Part shown: positions 1 through 7,342 of the stretch, piece after piece | How positions within the stretch are numbered: position 1 is the stretch's first letter | Layout: every line of letters starts with the position of its first letter | NCBI GenBank assembly: GCA_937925565.1 | Contig: CALALM010000039.1 | Span: 1-11,720 of the forward strand | Direction of reading: 5' to 3' | DNA length: 11,720 bases | DNA from: an uncultured Centipeda sp. | Lineage (GTDB): Bacteria > Bacillota > Negativicutes > Selenomonadales > Selenomonadaceae | Program-made: the position numbers and the translations under genes | The notes under the pieces: generated by a model | What the model was told of the DNA's origin: nothing | What the model saw: only the letters and a program-made list of their open reading frames with translations | The model's database searches: none

Positions 1-239
1 AGAGCCGTACGCATGCGCGTATGCGCGTCTGGGAGCGCGGCGCGGGCATTACGCTCGCCTGCGGCACGGGGACGTGTGCAACGCTGACGGCGGGCGTGCT
101 CAACGATGTGCTTGACCGCGCAGCGGACATCGAGGTCGACGGCGGTGTGATTCATGTGGAGTGGCGTGCGGATGGGCACATCTTTATGACGGGACCCGCA
201 GAGCCGGTCTTCACGGGCGAATGGCAGGGGACGCTATGA
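1..239 (+). CDS. dapF: Diaminopimelate epimerase, C-terminal fragment (cut by window edge)
   Basis: This is the 3' end of dapF; the first complete codon is at position 3 and the 5' part lies outside the window. DapF interconverts LL- and meso-diaminopimelate in the cytoplasm, the last racemisation step before meso-DAP is used for lysine and peptidoglycan. The visible 78 or so residues contain the family signature around the second catalytic cysteine, WERGAG followed by ACGTG (Cys in the codon at 60-62), with the expected Glu-Arg pair just before it. The residue between GAG and the following Thr is Ile, where the E. coli and H. influenzae enzymes have Glu; this Glu is not one of the catalytic residues as I recall them. 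The in-frame ATG at 21 is internal, not a start. The stop overlaps the next start (ATGA, 236-239), so this gene heads or sits within the operon that follows. Confidence 0.93.
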   Translation, partial: SRTHARMRVWERGAGITLACGTGTCATLTAGVLNDVLDRAADIEVDGGVIHVEWRADGHIFMTGPAEPVFTGEWQGTL

Positions 240-1117
240 GTGCGCCGCGCAGAAGCATGACGGGCTATGGCGCGGGCACAGCGGAGACAACGGAGTTTTG
301 CGTGACGGTCGAGATCAAGGCGGTGAATCAACGCTTTTTGGAGATTGCGCCGCATATGCCTCGTGCGTTCGGTGCGTGGGAGAACGATCTGCGCGATCGG
401 ATCCGCACGCGTGTCGCGCGTGGGAAGCTCGATGTCTATGTGAACTTCGAAGACCATAGTGAAAAGCAGTACGATGTCCACGTCAACGAGGGGCTGGCGC
501 GTGCGTACTACGCTGCACTCGGCAAGGTTGCGCGTGCGGTGGATGCACCGCTCAGCGACGTTGTGCGCATGACGGCAGAGTATGAGGGCGTGATCTCTGT
601 GAGCGAGCAGACGGACATCGCGGGCGCACGCACGGTATTTTTGGATGCTGTAGCACAGGCACTCGCGGCGCTTGATGCGATGCGGCTTGCCGAGGGCTCG
701 CACATCGTACGCGACTTTGAGAAGCGTCTTGCGCGGCTTGAGCAGCAGCGCATGCAGGTGAAGGAGATCGCACCGCAGATCGTGGTGGACTACCGTGCCC
801 ATCTCGCAGATGTACTTGCGGAGTTCAGGGAAGTCACGCCCGATGAGACGCGTATCGTGCAGGAGGCGGCACTCTATGCCGACCGTGTGAATATCACGGA
901 GGAGCTCGTGCGGCTCGCGAGCCATTTCGCACAGTTTCGTGCGATCCTCGCGGAGGAGGAGCCGGTCGGGAGGCGTCTTGACTTCCTCCTGCAGGAGATC
1001 AACCGCGAGACGAATACAATCGGCTCGAAGGCGAACAATGCCGCCGCACAGCAGATTGTCGTCGCGATGAAGAACGAGGTGGAGAAGCTGCGCGAGCAGG
1101 TACAGAATTTGGAGTGA
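236..1117 (+). CDS. yicC: YicC/YloC family endoribonuclease
   Basis: The product has 293 residues, the usual family length. The N-terminal domain opens with the hallmark SMTGYG motif at residues 7-12. The C-terminal DUF1732 domain carries the conserved block [17 protein letters not shown] (residues 245-261) followed by IGSKAN. E. coli YicC and B. subtilis YloC are described as cytoplasmic endoribonucleases, with YicC linked to small-RNA turnover; that function is taken from the family. A charged helical stretch around residues 155-200 is compatible with the oligomeric all-helical middle part. I chose ATG 236 because it overlaps the dapF stop as ATGA and puts SMTGYG near the N-terminus; an upstream in-frame start at 161 would lie inside dapF and add unrelated residues. 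The gene order (next remA, gmk, rpoZ, coaBC) matches the conserved Firmicute cluster. Confidence 0.93.
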   Translation: MSAPRRSMTGYGAGTAETTEFCVTVEIKAVNQRFLEIAPHMPRAFGAWENDLRDRIRTRVARGKLDVYVNFEDHSEKQYDVHVNEGLARAYYAALGKVARAVDAPLSDVVRMTAEYEGVISVSEQTDIAGARTVFLDAVAQALAALDAMRLAEGSHIVRDFEKRLARLEQQRMQVKEIAPQIVVDYRAHLADVLAEFREVTPDETRIVQEAALYADRVNITEELVRLASHFAQFRAILAEEEPVGRRLDFLLQEINRETNTIGSKANNAAAQQIVVAMKNEVEKLREQVQNLE

Positions 1118-1119
1118 GC

Positions 1120-1371
1120 ATGGAGACTGTGAGCATCGGATTCGGCGACATCGTCCTCGTGCGGCGCATGGTCGCCATTGTTGCGCCGACCTCCATGTCG
1201 GTGAAGCGTATGGTGCAGGATGCACGCGAGGCGGGGCGGCTCATCGACGCGACGTACAAGCGTCGGACACGTGCCGTCATCGTACTGGACAGCGGACACA
1301 TCGTCCTCTCGGCACTTCAACCGGAGACGATCGCGGGGCGCATGACAAATACGAAGGAGACGGCAGAGTGA
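1120..1371 (+). CDS. remA: RemA family regulator (DUF370)
   Basis: The 83-residue product is full length for DUF370. It shows the family core: IGFGDIV near the N-terminus, then [20 protein letters not shown] (residues 29-48), [18 protein letters not shown] and QPET. In B. subtilis, RemA is an arginine-rich, ring-forming DNA-binding protein that activates extracellular-matrix (eps, tapA) and osmoprotection genes; whether it does so here is unknown. Position between yicC and gmk is the conserved Firmicute arrangement and supports the assignment. I prefer ATG 1120, with GGAG at 1111-1114 spaced 5 nt before it; a GTG at 1114 overlapping the yicC stop would add two residues. The stop overlaps the gmk start as GTGA (1368-1371), so translation is probably coupled. 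Confidence 0.92.
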   Translation: METVSIGFGDIVLVRRMVAIVAPTSMSVKRMVQDAREAGRLIDATYKRRTRAVIVLDSGHIVLSALQPETIAGRMTNTKETAE

Positions 1372-1961
1372 AAAAGGGGCTTCTCATTGTGATCTCGGGG
1401 GCATCCGGCACGGGCAAGGGCACAGTCTGCAAGGAACTGCTCACACGCGAGCCGTCCATCGCCTACTCCGTCTCCGCAACCTCGCGCGCACCGCGCGAAG
1501 GAGAACAGGACGGACGCGAATACTATTTCCGCACGCGCGCGGAGTTCGAAGCGATGATTGCCGACGGGGCGTTTCTCGAATATGCGGATGTGTACGGCAA
1601 CTACTATGGCACGCCGCTTGCACCGATTGAGGTGCGCCGTGCGGCGGGTGAGGACATCCTCTTGGAGATCGACACGCAGGGCGCGCTGAACGTGATGGAG
1701 CGCTGCCCCGACGGGACATTCATCTTTCTCCTGCCGCCTTCGCTTGAAGAATTGCAGCGCCGCATTACGGGGCGCGGGTCGGAGTCAGAGGAAAGCCTTG
1801 CGCGGCGCCTCGCGGCGGCACGTGATGAGATTCTGCTCGGAAAGCGTTATCGCTACGCGGTACTCAACGATACGGTAGAGGCGGCGACGGATCGGATTCA
1901 GACGATCCTCGCGGCGGAGCGTCTGCGTGCGGATAGGGATCCGGCGCAGTTTGAAATTTGA
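1368..1961 (+). CDS. gmk: Guanylate kinase
   Basis: The cytoplasmic enzyme phosphorylates GMP to GDP with ATP, in purine nucleotide salvage and synthesis; that role comes from the family. The 197-residue protein is close to the usual length. It has the P-loop GASGTGKGT at residues 11-19 and the GMP-binding segment [13 protein letters not shown]...DGREYYF (residues 34-54). LEIDTQGA follows at 99-106 (Walker B-like), then the LID region with RRITGRG and the late motif [10 protein letters not shown] (residues 159-168). The start is GTG 1368, overlapping the remA stop. It is supported by the ribosome binding site AAGGAGA at 1354-1360, spaced 7 nt. rpoZ follows 17 nt after the stop, the normal partner in Firmicutes. 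Confidence 0.97.
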   Translation: MKKGLLIVISGASGTGKGTVCKELLTREPSIAYSVSATSRAPREGEQDGREYYFRTRAEFEAMIADGAFLEYADVYGNYYGTPLAPIEVRRAAGEDILLEIDTQGALNVMERCPDGTFIFLLPPSLEELQRRITGRGSESEESLARRLAAARDEILLGKRYRYAVLNDTVEAATDRIQTILAAERLRADRDPAQFEI

Positions 1962-1978
1962 AAGACAGAGGTATAGCA

Positions 1979-2209
1979 ATGAAAACGAATGTGGAAATCG
2001 GCATGGTGAATCCATCGACGGATGAGCTGCTGACGAAGGTGGACAGTCGCTACGGCGTGGTCGTGCTCGCGGCGAAGCGTGCGCGCCAGCTGCTCGAGGG
2101 TGATCCCGTGAAGTCGGAGCGTGCGCGTTCGACGAAGAACGTGACGAATGCGTTCGAGGAGATCGCGGAGGGCAAGATCAGCTATGATCTCTGCAAAGAG
2201 AGCGTCTGA
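1979..2209 (+). CDS. rpoZ: RNA polymerase omega subunit
   Basis: The 76-residue protein is a normal-sized bacterial omega subunit, which helps fold and assemble the beta' subunit of RNA polymerase. Recognisable elements are the N-terminal [26 protein letters not shown] helix pair and the later [16 protein letters not shown] segment, with KRARQL being the most conserved part. The start is taken as ATG 1979, preceded by AGAGG at 1967-1971 with 7-nt spacing. A TTG at 1958 overlapping the gmk stop would add only seven non-conserved residues and is less likely. Position between gmk and coaBC is the standard Firmicute order; the coaBC start follows one base after the stop. Confidence 0.93.
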   Translation: MKTNVEIGMVNPSTDELLTKVDSRYGVVVLAAKRARQLLEGDPVKSERARSTKNVTNAFEEIAEGKISYDLCKESV

Positions 2210-2210
2210 T

Positions 2211-3476
2211 ATGGGCGCGCTCGCGGGGCGGCGCATCGTCCTCGGTGTGACGGGCGGAATTGCTGTGTATAAGGCAGTCGAGGTTGCGAGCCGTCTCAAA
2301 AAGGCGGGTGCGGACGTACGCGTCATCATGACGCGGGCGGCGACCTCCTTTGTCACGCCGCTCACGTTCCGTGAGATCACGGGGCAGCCCGTCACAGAGA
2401 CGATGTGGGGCGAGCCGCATCACCACGTTGAGCACATCGCTCTTGCGGAGTTCGCGGAGCTCGTCCTTGTCGCGCCCGCGACGGCGAACTTTATCGCAAA
2501 AGCGGCGGGAGGGCTGGCCGATGATATGCTCACAACATGTGTTCTCGCGACACGTGCGCCGCTCTTTATTGCGCCCGCGATGAACACGGGGATGTGGGAG
2601 AATCCTGTCACGCAGGAGAATGTGCGCCGTTTCACGGAGCGCGGCGCGACGATCATCCCGCCCGCCGTGGGAGAGCTTGCCTGCGGTATGACGGGGGCAG
2701 GGCGCCTGCCCGAACCCGTGGAGATCGTGCGTGTGGTGGAGGAGTATTTTTCGCGCACACAGAGCCTTGTGGGACGGCGTATCCTCGTGACGGCAGCGGG
2801 CACGGAGGAGGCACTCGACCCCGTGCGTTACCTCGGCAACCGCTCGACGGGCCGCATGGGCTTCGCGGTCGCCGCCGAGGCGGTACGGCGCGGCGCGGAG
2901 GTGATTCTCGTCGCGGGGCCGACACCACTCACAACGCCTGCGGGCGTGCGGCGCGTGGACGTGCGGAGTGCACGCGATATGCACGCGGCGGTACTTGCAG
3001 AGTATGACGGCGTGGATGCCGTCATTAAGGCAGCGGCGGTCGCGGACTATCGTCCCGCAGAGATTGCCGCGCACAAGATTAAGAAGTCGGATGGAGAGCT
3101 GACGATCACCCTCACACGCAACCCCGATATCCTCTATGAACTGGGACAGAGGAAACAGCACCAGATCCTCGTCGGCTTTGCGGCGGAGACGCAGAATGTC
3201 GCGGAGTATGCACGCGGGAAACTCGCGAAAAAGAACCTCGATTTCATCGTCGCGAACAACGTTGCGGAGAAGGATGCGGGCTTTGGTGTGCCGACGAACC
3301 ATGTGCAGATTTTCTACGCGGACGGACGCGTCGAGGATCACCCACTCATGGCGAAGGCAGAGCTTGCGGGGGTGATTCTCGATCGGCTTGAGGACGTGTT
3401 GAAGAGTTCCCCAAAGCCTGCCCCGCTTGCGGGGAAGGGGCACCATGCGCAGCATGGTGAAAGGGGCGAATCATGA
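2211..3476 (+). CDS. coaBC: Bifunctional phosphopantothenoylcysteine synthetase/decarboxylase (Dfp)
   Basis: This 421-residue cytoplasmic protein carries two consecutive coenzyme A biosynthesis enzymes: CoaB ligates cysteine to 4'-phosphopantothenate and the flavoprotein CoaC decarboxylates the product. The CoaC half (about 1-180) shows the FMN-domain start GVTGGIAVYKA, the active-site His75 in EHIALAE, PATAN at 89-93, PAMNTGMW at 122-129 and the catalytic Cys158 in ELACGMTGAGR. The CoaB half (about 187-395) shows Asn210 in NRSTGRMG, AAAVADYRP and Lys289 in KIKK. These numbers coincide with those of the E. coli residues. The start at ATG 2211, one base after rpoZ, gives this alignment; the ribosome binding site is weak, suggesting coupling to rpoZ. 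Residues from about 398 on are a Pro/Gly/His-rich tail encoded by a palindromic GC element and are not part of the family fold. Confidence 0.96.
   Translation: MGALAGRRIVLGVTGGIAVYKAVEVASRLKKAGADVRVIMTRAATSFVTPLTFREITGQPVTETMWGEPHHHVEHIALAEFAELVLVAPATANFIAKAAGGLADDMLTTCVLATRAPLFIAPAMNTGMWENPVTQENVRRFTERGATIIPPAVGELACGMTGAGRLPEPVEIVRVVEEYFSRTQSLVGRRILVTAAGTEEALDPVRYLGNRSTGRMGFAVAAEAVRRGAEVILVAGPTPLTTPAGVRRVDVRSARDMHAAVLAEYDGVDAVIKAAAVADYRPAEIAAHKIKKSDGELTITLTRNPDILYELGQRKQHQILVGFAAETQNVAEYARGKLAKKNLDFIVANNVAEKDAGFGVPTNHVQIFYADGRVEDHPLMAKAELAGVILDRLEDVLKSSPKPAPLAGKGHHAQHGERGES
3407..3466. repeat. REP-like palindromic element inside the 3' end of coaBC
   Basis: Two adjacent hairpins lie in the last coding stretch of coaBC. 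The first is a CCCCG/CGGGG stem with a CTTG loop at 3421-3434. The second is a perfect 8-bp stem CACCATGC/GCATGGTG with a 3-nt loop at 3441-3459. Short G-rich and C-rich flanks (TTCCCC at 3407-3412, GGGGAA at 3431-3436, AAAGGGGC at 3459-3466) can extend the fold. There is no T-run after either hairpin, so it is not a typical intrinsic terminator. The translated tail is low complexity and differs from the conserved CoaBC C-terminus, which fits insertion of a mobile or repetitive palindrome that stayed in frame. No second copy is evident in this window, so calling it a dispersed repeat is inference. Confidence 0.55.
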
Positions 3477-3510
3477 AACTCGTGTGACGAAAAATCTATG
3501 AAAATAGTCC

Positions 3511-3539
3511 TTGACAACGCGCCGCGCATTCGTTACAAT
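3511..3539 (+). promoter_or_regulatory. sigmaA-type promoter of metK
   Basis: A perfect TTGACA (3511-3516) and TACAAT (3534-3539) are separated by 17 nt. The predicted transcription start is around 3546-3548, directly upstream of the riboswitch. This is the best consensus promoter in the window and separates metK from the coaBC operon. Confidence 0.88.
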
Positions 3540-3560
3540 GCGACGTATAGAAGAGAATAT

Positions 3561-3664
3561 ACCTCATCCAGAGCAGTGGAGGGAATGGCCCGATGAAGCT
3601 GCGGCAACCATGGCAACTTTGCCAACGGTGCCAATTCCTTTAGGCTAGGCCTATGAGATGAGAG
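3561..3664 (+). promoter_or_regulatory. SAM-I riboswitch (S-box) controlling metK
   Basis: The aptamer shows the SAM-I consensus in order: P1 strand CTCATC (3563-3568), the k-turn and P2 segment GGAGGGAATGGCCCGATGAA, GGCAACC, a P3 hairpin, GGTGCCAATTCC, a short P4 (TAGGC/GCCTA) and the closing P1 strand GATGAG (3657-3662). The class senses S-adenosylmethionine. When SAM is bound, P1 is stabilised and the terminator just downstream forms, switching off transcription. Its placement between the promoter and metK, with the terminator starting 11 nt later, fits feedback control of SAM synthesis. The alternative antiterminator pairing was not worked out. Confidence 0.96.
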
Positions 3665-3674
3665 CGGCAGTCAC

Positions 3675-3706
3675 AGCCTCCCTTATCTTGCAGGGAGGCT
3701 TTTCTT
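3675..3706 (+). terminator. Riboswitch expression-platform terminator
   Basis: A perfect 9-bp stem AGCCTCCCT/AGGGAGGCT (3675-3683 with 3692-3700), loop of 8 nt, is followed by TTTTCTT. It lies immediately after the SAM-I aptamer and before metK, so it is the SAM-dependent attenuator rather than an end-of-gene terminator. Confidence 0.93.
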
Positions 3707-3762
3707 ATTGGGACGAGGTTTTCTTACTCAAAAATCTTTTTACGAACTAAGGGAGGTTCCAA

Positions 3763-4947
3763 ATGAAGAAGATGCTCTTTACATCCGAATCCGTGACCGA
3801 GGGTCATCCGGACAAACTTGCCGACCAGATCTCGGACAGCATTCTGGACGCGATTCTTGCGGAGGATCCACAGGGACGCGTTGCGTGCGAGACGCTTGTC
3901 ACGACGGGGCAGGCACATGTCGTGGGTGAGATCTCGACCACCTGCTACGCCGACATTCCGAAAATCATTCGTCAGACCGTACGCGAAATCGGCTACACGA
4001 ACGCCAGCTACGGCTTTGATGCCGATACCTGCGGCATCCTCGTCTCGCTGGACGAGCAGTCACCGGACATTGCCCAGGGGGTCAATCAGGCAATCGAATC
4101 CCGCGAGGGCGACATGGATGCGGCAGAGGCAATCGGCGCGGGCGATCAGGGGATGATGTTCGGCTATGCGACGAACGAGACGCCCGAGTACATGCCGCTC
4201 ACGACCGTGCTCGCACATAAGCTCGCGCGTCGTCTCACGGATGTGCGCAAGAACGGTACGCTCAAATATCTGCGCCCTGATGGCAAGACGCAGGTCACGG
4301 TCGCCTATGAGGACGGCAAGCCGGTTTATGTTGATACCGTTGTTATCTCGACGCAACACGATGAGGCCGTCGATCTCGCGACCATCCGTAAGGATATGAT
4401 TGAAAAGGTCATCAAGGAGATCGTTCCGGCAGAGCTGCTGCGCGCGGAGACGAAGTATTTCGTCAACCCGACGGGTAAGTTCGTCATTGGCGGTCCGCAC
4501 GGCGACTCGGGTCTTACGGGACGTAAGATCATCGTCGATACTTACGGTGGCTGGGCACGTCACGGCGGCGGTGCGTTCTCGGGCAAGGATCCCACGAAGG
4601 TGGACCGCAGCGCGGCGTATGCGGCGCGCTACGTCGCGAAGAACATCGTCGCGGCGGGGCTTGCGGATCCCGTTGAGATCCAGCTCGCCTATGCAATCGG
4701 CGTTGCGCATCCTGTGTCGATCATGGTCGATACATTCGGCACGGGCAAGATTGACGAGGAGAAGATCGTTGCGCTTGTTCAGAAGACGTTTGACCTGCGT
4801 CCGGCGGGCATTATCAAAATGCTCGACCTGCGCCGTCCCATCTATCGTCAGACGGCAGCATACGGACACTTCGGTCGCACGGATGTCGATCTGCCGTGGG
4901 AGAAGACGGACAAGGCGGAGCTGTTGAAGAAGGAAGCGGGATTGTAA
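3763..4947 (+). CDS. metK: S-adenosylmethionine synthetase (methionine adenosyltransferase)
   Basis: The cytoplasmic enzyme makes SAM from methionine and ATP, releasing phosphate and pyrophosphate. The 394 residues match the family length. Visible motifs are [11 protein letters not shown] (residues 8-18, with the ATP-binding His15), [12 protein letters not shown] (125-136), [21 protein letters not shown] (243-263) and the phosphate-binding loop [16 protein letters not shown] (268-283). The start ATG 3763 has a strong ribosome binding site GGGAGG at 3751-3756, spaced 6 nt. The gene is transcribed from its own promoter through a SAM-I riboswitch and terminator, so its product is expected to repress its own expression. 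A strong hairpin terminator follows, making it a monocistronic unit. Confidence 0.98.
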   Translation: MKKMLFTSESVTEGHPDKLADQISDSILDAILAEDPQGRVACETLVTTGQAHVVGEISTTCYADIPKIIRQTVREIGYTNASYGFDADTCGILVSLDEQSPDIAQGVNQAIESREGDMDAAEAIGAGDQGMMFGYATNETPEYMPLTTVLAHKLARRLTDVRKNGTLKYLRPDGKTQVTVAYEDGKPVYVDTVVISTQHDEAVDLATIRKDMIEKVIKEIVPAELLRAETKYFVNPTGKFVIGGPHGDSGLTGRKIIVDTYGGWARHGGGAFSGKDPTKVDRSAAYAARYVAKNIVAAGLADPVEIQLAYAIGVAHPVSIMVDTFGTGKIDEEKIVALVQKTFDLRPAGIIKMLDLRRPIYRQTAAYGHFGRTDVDLPWEKTDKAELLKKEAGL

Positions 4948-4965
4948 GCCGTACAGAAATACAAC

Positions 4966-5010
4966 AATAGGGCTGTCGCACGAAGTTCGTCTTCGGCGGC
5001 AGCCTTATTT
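4966..5010 (+). terminator. Intrinsic terminator after metK
   Basis: The stem GGCTGTCGC/GCGGCAGCC (one G-U pair) at 4971-4979 and 4996-5004 is extended inward by CGAAG/CTTCG and ends in TTATTT. A-rich sequence on the left flank pairs with that tail, so it may act in both directions, although there is no converging gene here. Confidence 0.85.
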
Positions 5011-5029
5011 CATACATCGGAGGTGAACA

Positions 5030-6166
5030 ATGACCGAACAGGAAATCATGGATACTGCGCGCCGTGAATTTGAATGGCTGCACGCGCATCCGGAACTTTC
5101 CTATGAGGAGTTCGAGACAACAGCGCGTTTGCGCGCGGTTTTTGAGCGTGCAGGCATCCGCATCCTCGATCTGCCGCTTGCAACAGGTCTTATCGCCATG
5201 ATCGGCACGGGGGAGGCACCCGTCATCGCCCTGCGTACGGATATCGACGCCCTGCCCGTGCATGAGGAGACGGGACTTCCGTATGCCTCACAATACGATG
5301 GGAAGATGCACGCGTGTGGGCACGATTTCCATATGGCATCGATACTTGCGGCGGCACTTATGCTGAAAGAGCGGGAGACAAGGCTTCGGGGAACGGTTTA
5401 CATCGTCTGTCAGCCCGCCGAGGAAGCGCCGGGCGGGGCGCGTACCATACTCGATACGGGTGCACTTGAGGGCGTCACGGCGATCTTTGGCATTCACGCG
5501 CGTCCCATTTATCCTGTGGGCACATTTGGGCTCTGTACGGGCGGCATGATGGCATCCGTGGATAAATTTGAGATCACATTTTACGGAACGGGGACACATG
5601 CGGCGCAGCCCGACCGCGGCTGTGACCCGATCGTCATGGCAGCGCAGTTTGTGACGGCGGTGCAGAGCATTGTCGCGCGCAACGTTAGCCCGCTGCGTCC
5701 CGGCGTCGTCAGTGTGACGCACATTGATGCGGGGACGACGTGGAATGTCCTGCCCGGGCGTGCGTGGATGGAGGGAACGATCCGTCTCTTTGACGCGAAT
5801 GACCGTGCGCTTGTCAAGGCGCGTGTCGAGGCTCTTGCCGAGGGGATTGCCACAGGATTCGACGGATACGCAGAGATCGCGTGGACGACGGGACCTCCTG
5901 CAGTCACCAATACGGAGCGGTGGAATGATCTTGCCCGTAAAACTGCGGCGCAGGAAGGTTTTGCGGTAGTCGATGCCGTGCCGTGGATGGCGGGGGAGGA
6001 CTTTGCCTACTATCAGGAGTTGATGGAGAGTTGCTTTGCGTTCATTGGCACGGGACCGGCGCCAGAGAACCATCATCCGAAGTTCACGGTGGATCCCGCG
6101 GCGATTCCAATGGCGGCACGCTACCTTGTACGGATGGCAGAGGAAGCACTCCGGCAGATTCAATAA
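5030..6166 (+). CDS. M20-family metal-dependent amidohydrolase
   Basis: This 378-residue protein belongs to the M20D amidohydrolase group (hippurate, N-acetyl-amino-acid or N-acetyl-diaminopimelate hydrolases), which cleave the amide bond of N-acylated amino acids with a di-metal centre in the cytoplasm. The N-terminal HPELSYEEFET (residues 20-30), RTDIDALPV and the metal-binding MHACGHDFH (Cys96, His98) are clear. QPAEE (Glu131/132), GIHARP (His156) and the late NHHPKF (His349) complete the usual ligand set. A lid domain lies at about 175-290, with GTGTHAAQP. No signal peptide is seen. The start ATG 5030 has GGAGG at about 5018-5024. The gene stands alone between two terminators, so the neighbours give no clue to the substrate, and I cannot tell which acyl-amino acid it uses. 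Confidence 0.92.
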   Translation: MTEQEIMDTARREFEWLHAHPELSYEEFETTARLRAVFERAGIRILDLPLATGLIAMIGTGEAPVIALRTDIDALPVHEETGLPYASQYDGKMHACGHDFHMASILAAALMLKERETRLRGTVYIVCQPAEEAPGGARTILDTGALEGVTAIFGIHARPIYPVGTFGLCTGGMMASVDKFEITFYGTGTHAAQPDRGCDPIVMAAQFVTAVQSIVARNVSPLRPGVVSVTHIDAGTTWNVLPGRAWMEGTIRLFDANDRALVKARVEALAEGIATGFDGYAEIAWTTGPPAVTNTERWNDLARKTAAQEGFAVVDAVPWMAGEDFAYYQELMESCFAFIGTGPAPENHHPKFTVDPAAIPMAARYLVRMAEEALRQIQ

Positions 6167-6207
6167 AAATGTGGCGGTGCAAGTAAATTTTGCATCGCCA
6201 CATTTTT
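6165..6207. terminator. Bidirectional terminator between converging genes
   Basis: An 18-bp hairpin (left arm 6165-6182, right arm 6190-6207, 7-nt loop, one G-U pair) has an A-run on one side and a T-run on the other, so it can terminate both the amidohydrolase mRNA and the minus-strand acyltransferase mRNA. Its arms begin within the amidohydrolase stop codon and end within the acyltransferase stop codon. Confidence 0.92.
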
Positions 6208-7342
6208 ACTTTTTGGGCTTCAGTCCAATCGTCAGTTCATTCACAATCGGTACAGATATCCCGACCTTTCTCACAACGATTGCACCGAACAGAGTCAACA
6301 GGAGCGTTGCAGCATACATGCCGAGCGCGACGGGGGCTGTGAGCACACGTCCGCTTTCGTGAATCACCATCAGCAGATAGGTGATCGCAATCGGATGTGC
6401 AAGGTAGATGAAGTACGAATGCTTTCCGAGGAGCTGAAACGTGCGCCCAAGGAGATTTTCTGTGCCCAGCCGCGTGAAGAATGCGAAGAGTGCGAGCGTC
6501 GCGCCGATCGTGTAGAAGATGCCGAGCGGTGAAAGCTGATGCGCCGTGAAGATGCCCTCAAGCGGCGTGTAACTGTCTATGAGGAGCAGCTTGTAATACC
6601 ATGCGAGGAGTGCACCGAGGCTAATGATGCCCAGTGCATAGAGCCGGCTCGTGTTCCGCTCCATCCACGCGCGGAACACATCGAAATGGAGGGCGATGTA
6701 GCCGCCAAGCAGGAAGATAAAGACGTAGTGCACGACCCAATAATTCAACCGATAGAAGAGGAGCGCACGCAGGAGTGTTCCTTCGGGCAGCCCGTAGACG
6801 TAGAGATTGAACGCTGTGTCGAAGCTCGACCAGTAGTCGAACGCAATCTGCACGATGAGGATTCCTGCGAGCAGCGGCAGCGTCATACGTGCGAGCAGGA
6901 CACGCCAGAGGGGCATCAGCAGATAGAACCAGATCAGGATGACCATGAAGTAGAGCTGGTACTTCGCATTTCCGAAGAAGAGAATTCCCGGCAGCGCTGT
7001 GAGCGGCGGGAAGCCGACACCATACGCATATGCGTCATGAATCAGGTAGAAGAGCGACCATACAAGGTAGGGAATCATGACCGTACGACCGCGCCGTACG
7101 AGGAAATCCCGATAGGAGAACGGCGCGGTCGGTGACTGCCCATAGAACAGCCCGAACGCTGAGATAAAGAAAAAAATCGGCACGCTGAAGCGCGTGCCGA
7201 TGTCAAAGAGCGCCACAAGATGAATGTTGGGCGATGGATTCGTGAGATATTCCGCGCCGATGTGAATGCCGATCACGCCCATCATCGAGATGCCGCGCAT
7301 CGCCTCAACGGCGGAAATCCGTGCCCGCTTACTCGATGACAT
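6206..7342 (-). CDS. Acyltransferase 3 family integral membrane protein
   Basis: The 378-residue protein is a polytopic membrane protein of the acyltransferase-3 group (OafA/WecH-like), which transfers acetyl or other acyl groups to surface glycans or other envelope molecules. The N-terminal VEAMRGISMMGVIGIH places the conserved Arg16 and the catalytic-type His27 in the first membrane helix. RRGRTVMIPYLVWSLFYL (residues 83-100) is the typical loop-helix motif, and GKHSYFIYLAHP (307-318) is the typical late motif. About ten hydrophobic segments can be counted. The start ATG 7342 overlaps the end of the SIMPL gene by 14 nt. No good ribosome binding site precedes it, so translational coupling is likely. 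A lysine-rich C-terminal tail ends at the shared terminator. The acceptor substrate cannot be told from the sequence. Confidence 0.88.
   Translation of the reverse strand: MSSSKRARISAVEAMRGISMMGVIGIHIGAEYLTNPSPNIHLVALFDIGTRFSVPIFFFISAFGLFYGQSPTAPFSYRDFLVRRGRTVMIPYLVWSLFYLIHDAYAYGVGFPPLTALPGILFFGNAKYQLYFMVILIWFYLLMPLWRVLLARMTLPLLAGILIVQIAFDYWSSFDTAFNLYVYGLPEGTLLRALLFYRLNYWVVHYVFIFLLGGYIALHFDVFRAWMERNTSRLYALGIISLGALLAWYYKLLLIDSYTPLEGIFTAHQLSPLGIFYTIGATLALFAFFTRLGTENLLGRTFQLLGKHSYFIYLAHPIAITYLLMVIHESGRVLTAPVALGMYAATLLLTLFGAIVVRKVGISVPIVNELTIGLKPKK

Noticed and set aside
152..1225. Long open frame of 357 codons on the minus strand opposite yicC and remA
   Set aside because: It lies opposite clear yicC and remA coding sequence, is rich in Arg, His and Cys, and has no recognisable motif; such mirror frames are common in high-GC genes.
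2178..3455. Long minus-strand frame of 425 codons opposite coaBC
   Set aside because: coaBC has all catalytic residues on the plus strand; the antisense translation is Arg/His-rich with no domain, so it is a composition shadow.
4060..4869. Minus-strand frame of 269 codons opposite metK
   Set aside because: It is antisense to conserved metK motifs, with no ribosome binding site or family signature.
5288..6163. Minus-strand frame of 291 codons opposite the amidohydrolase
   Set aside because: The M20 metal-binding motifs are on the plus strand; the antisense product has biased composition and no motif.
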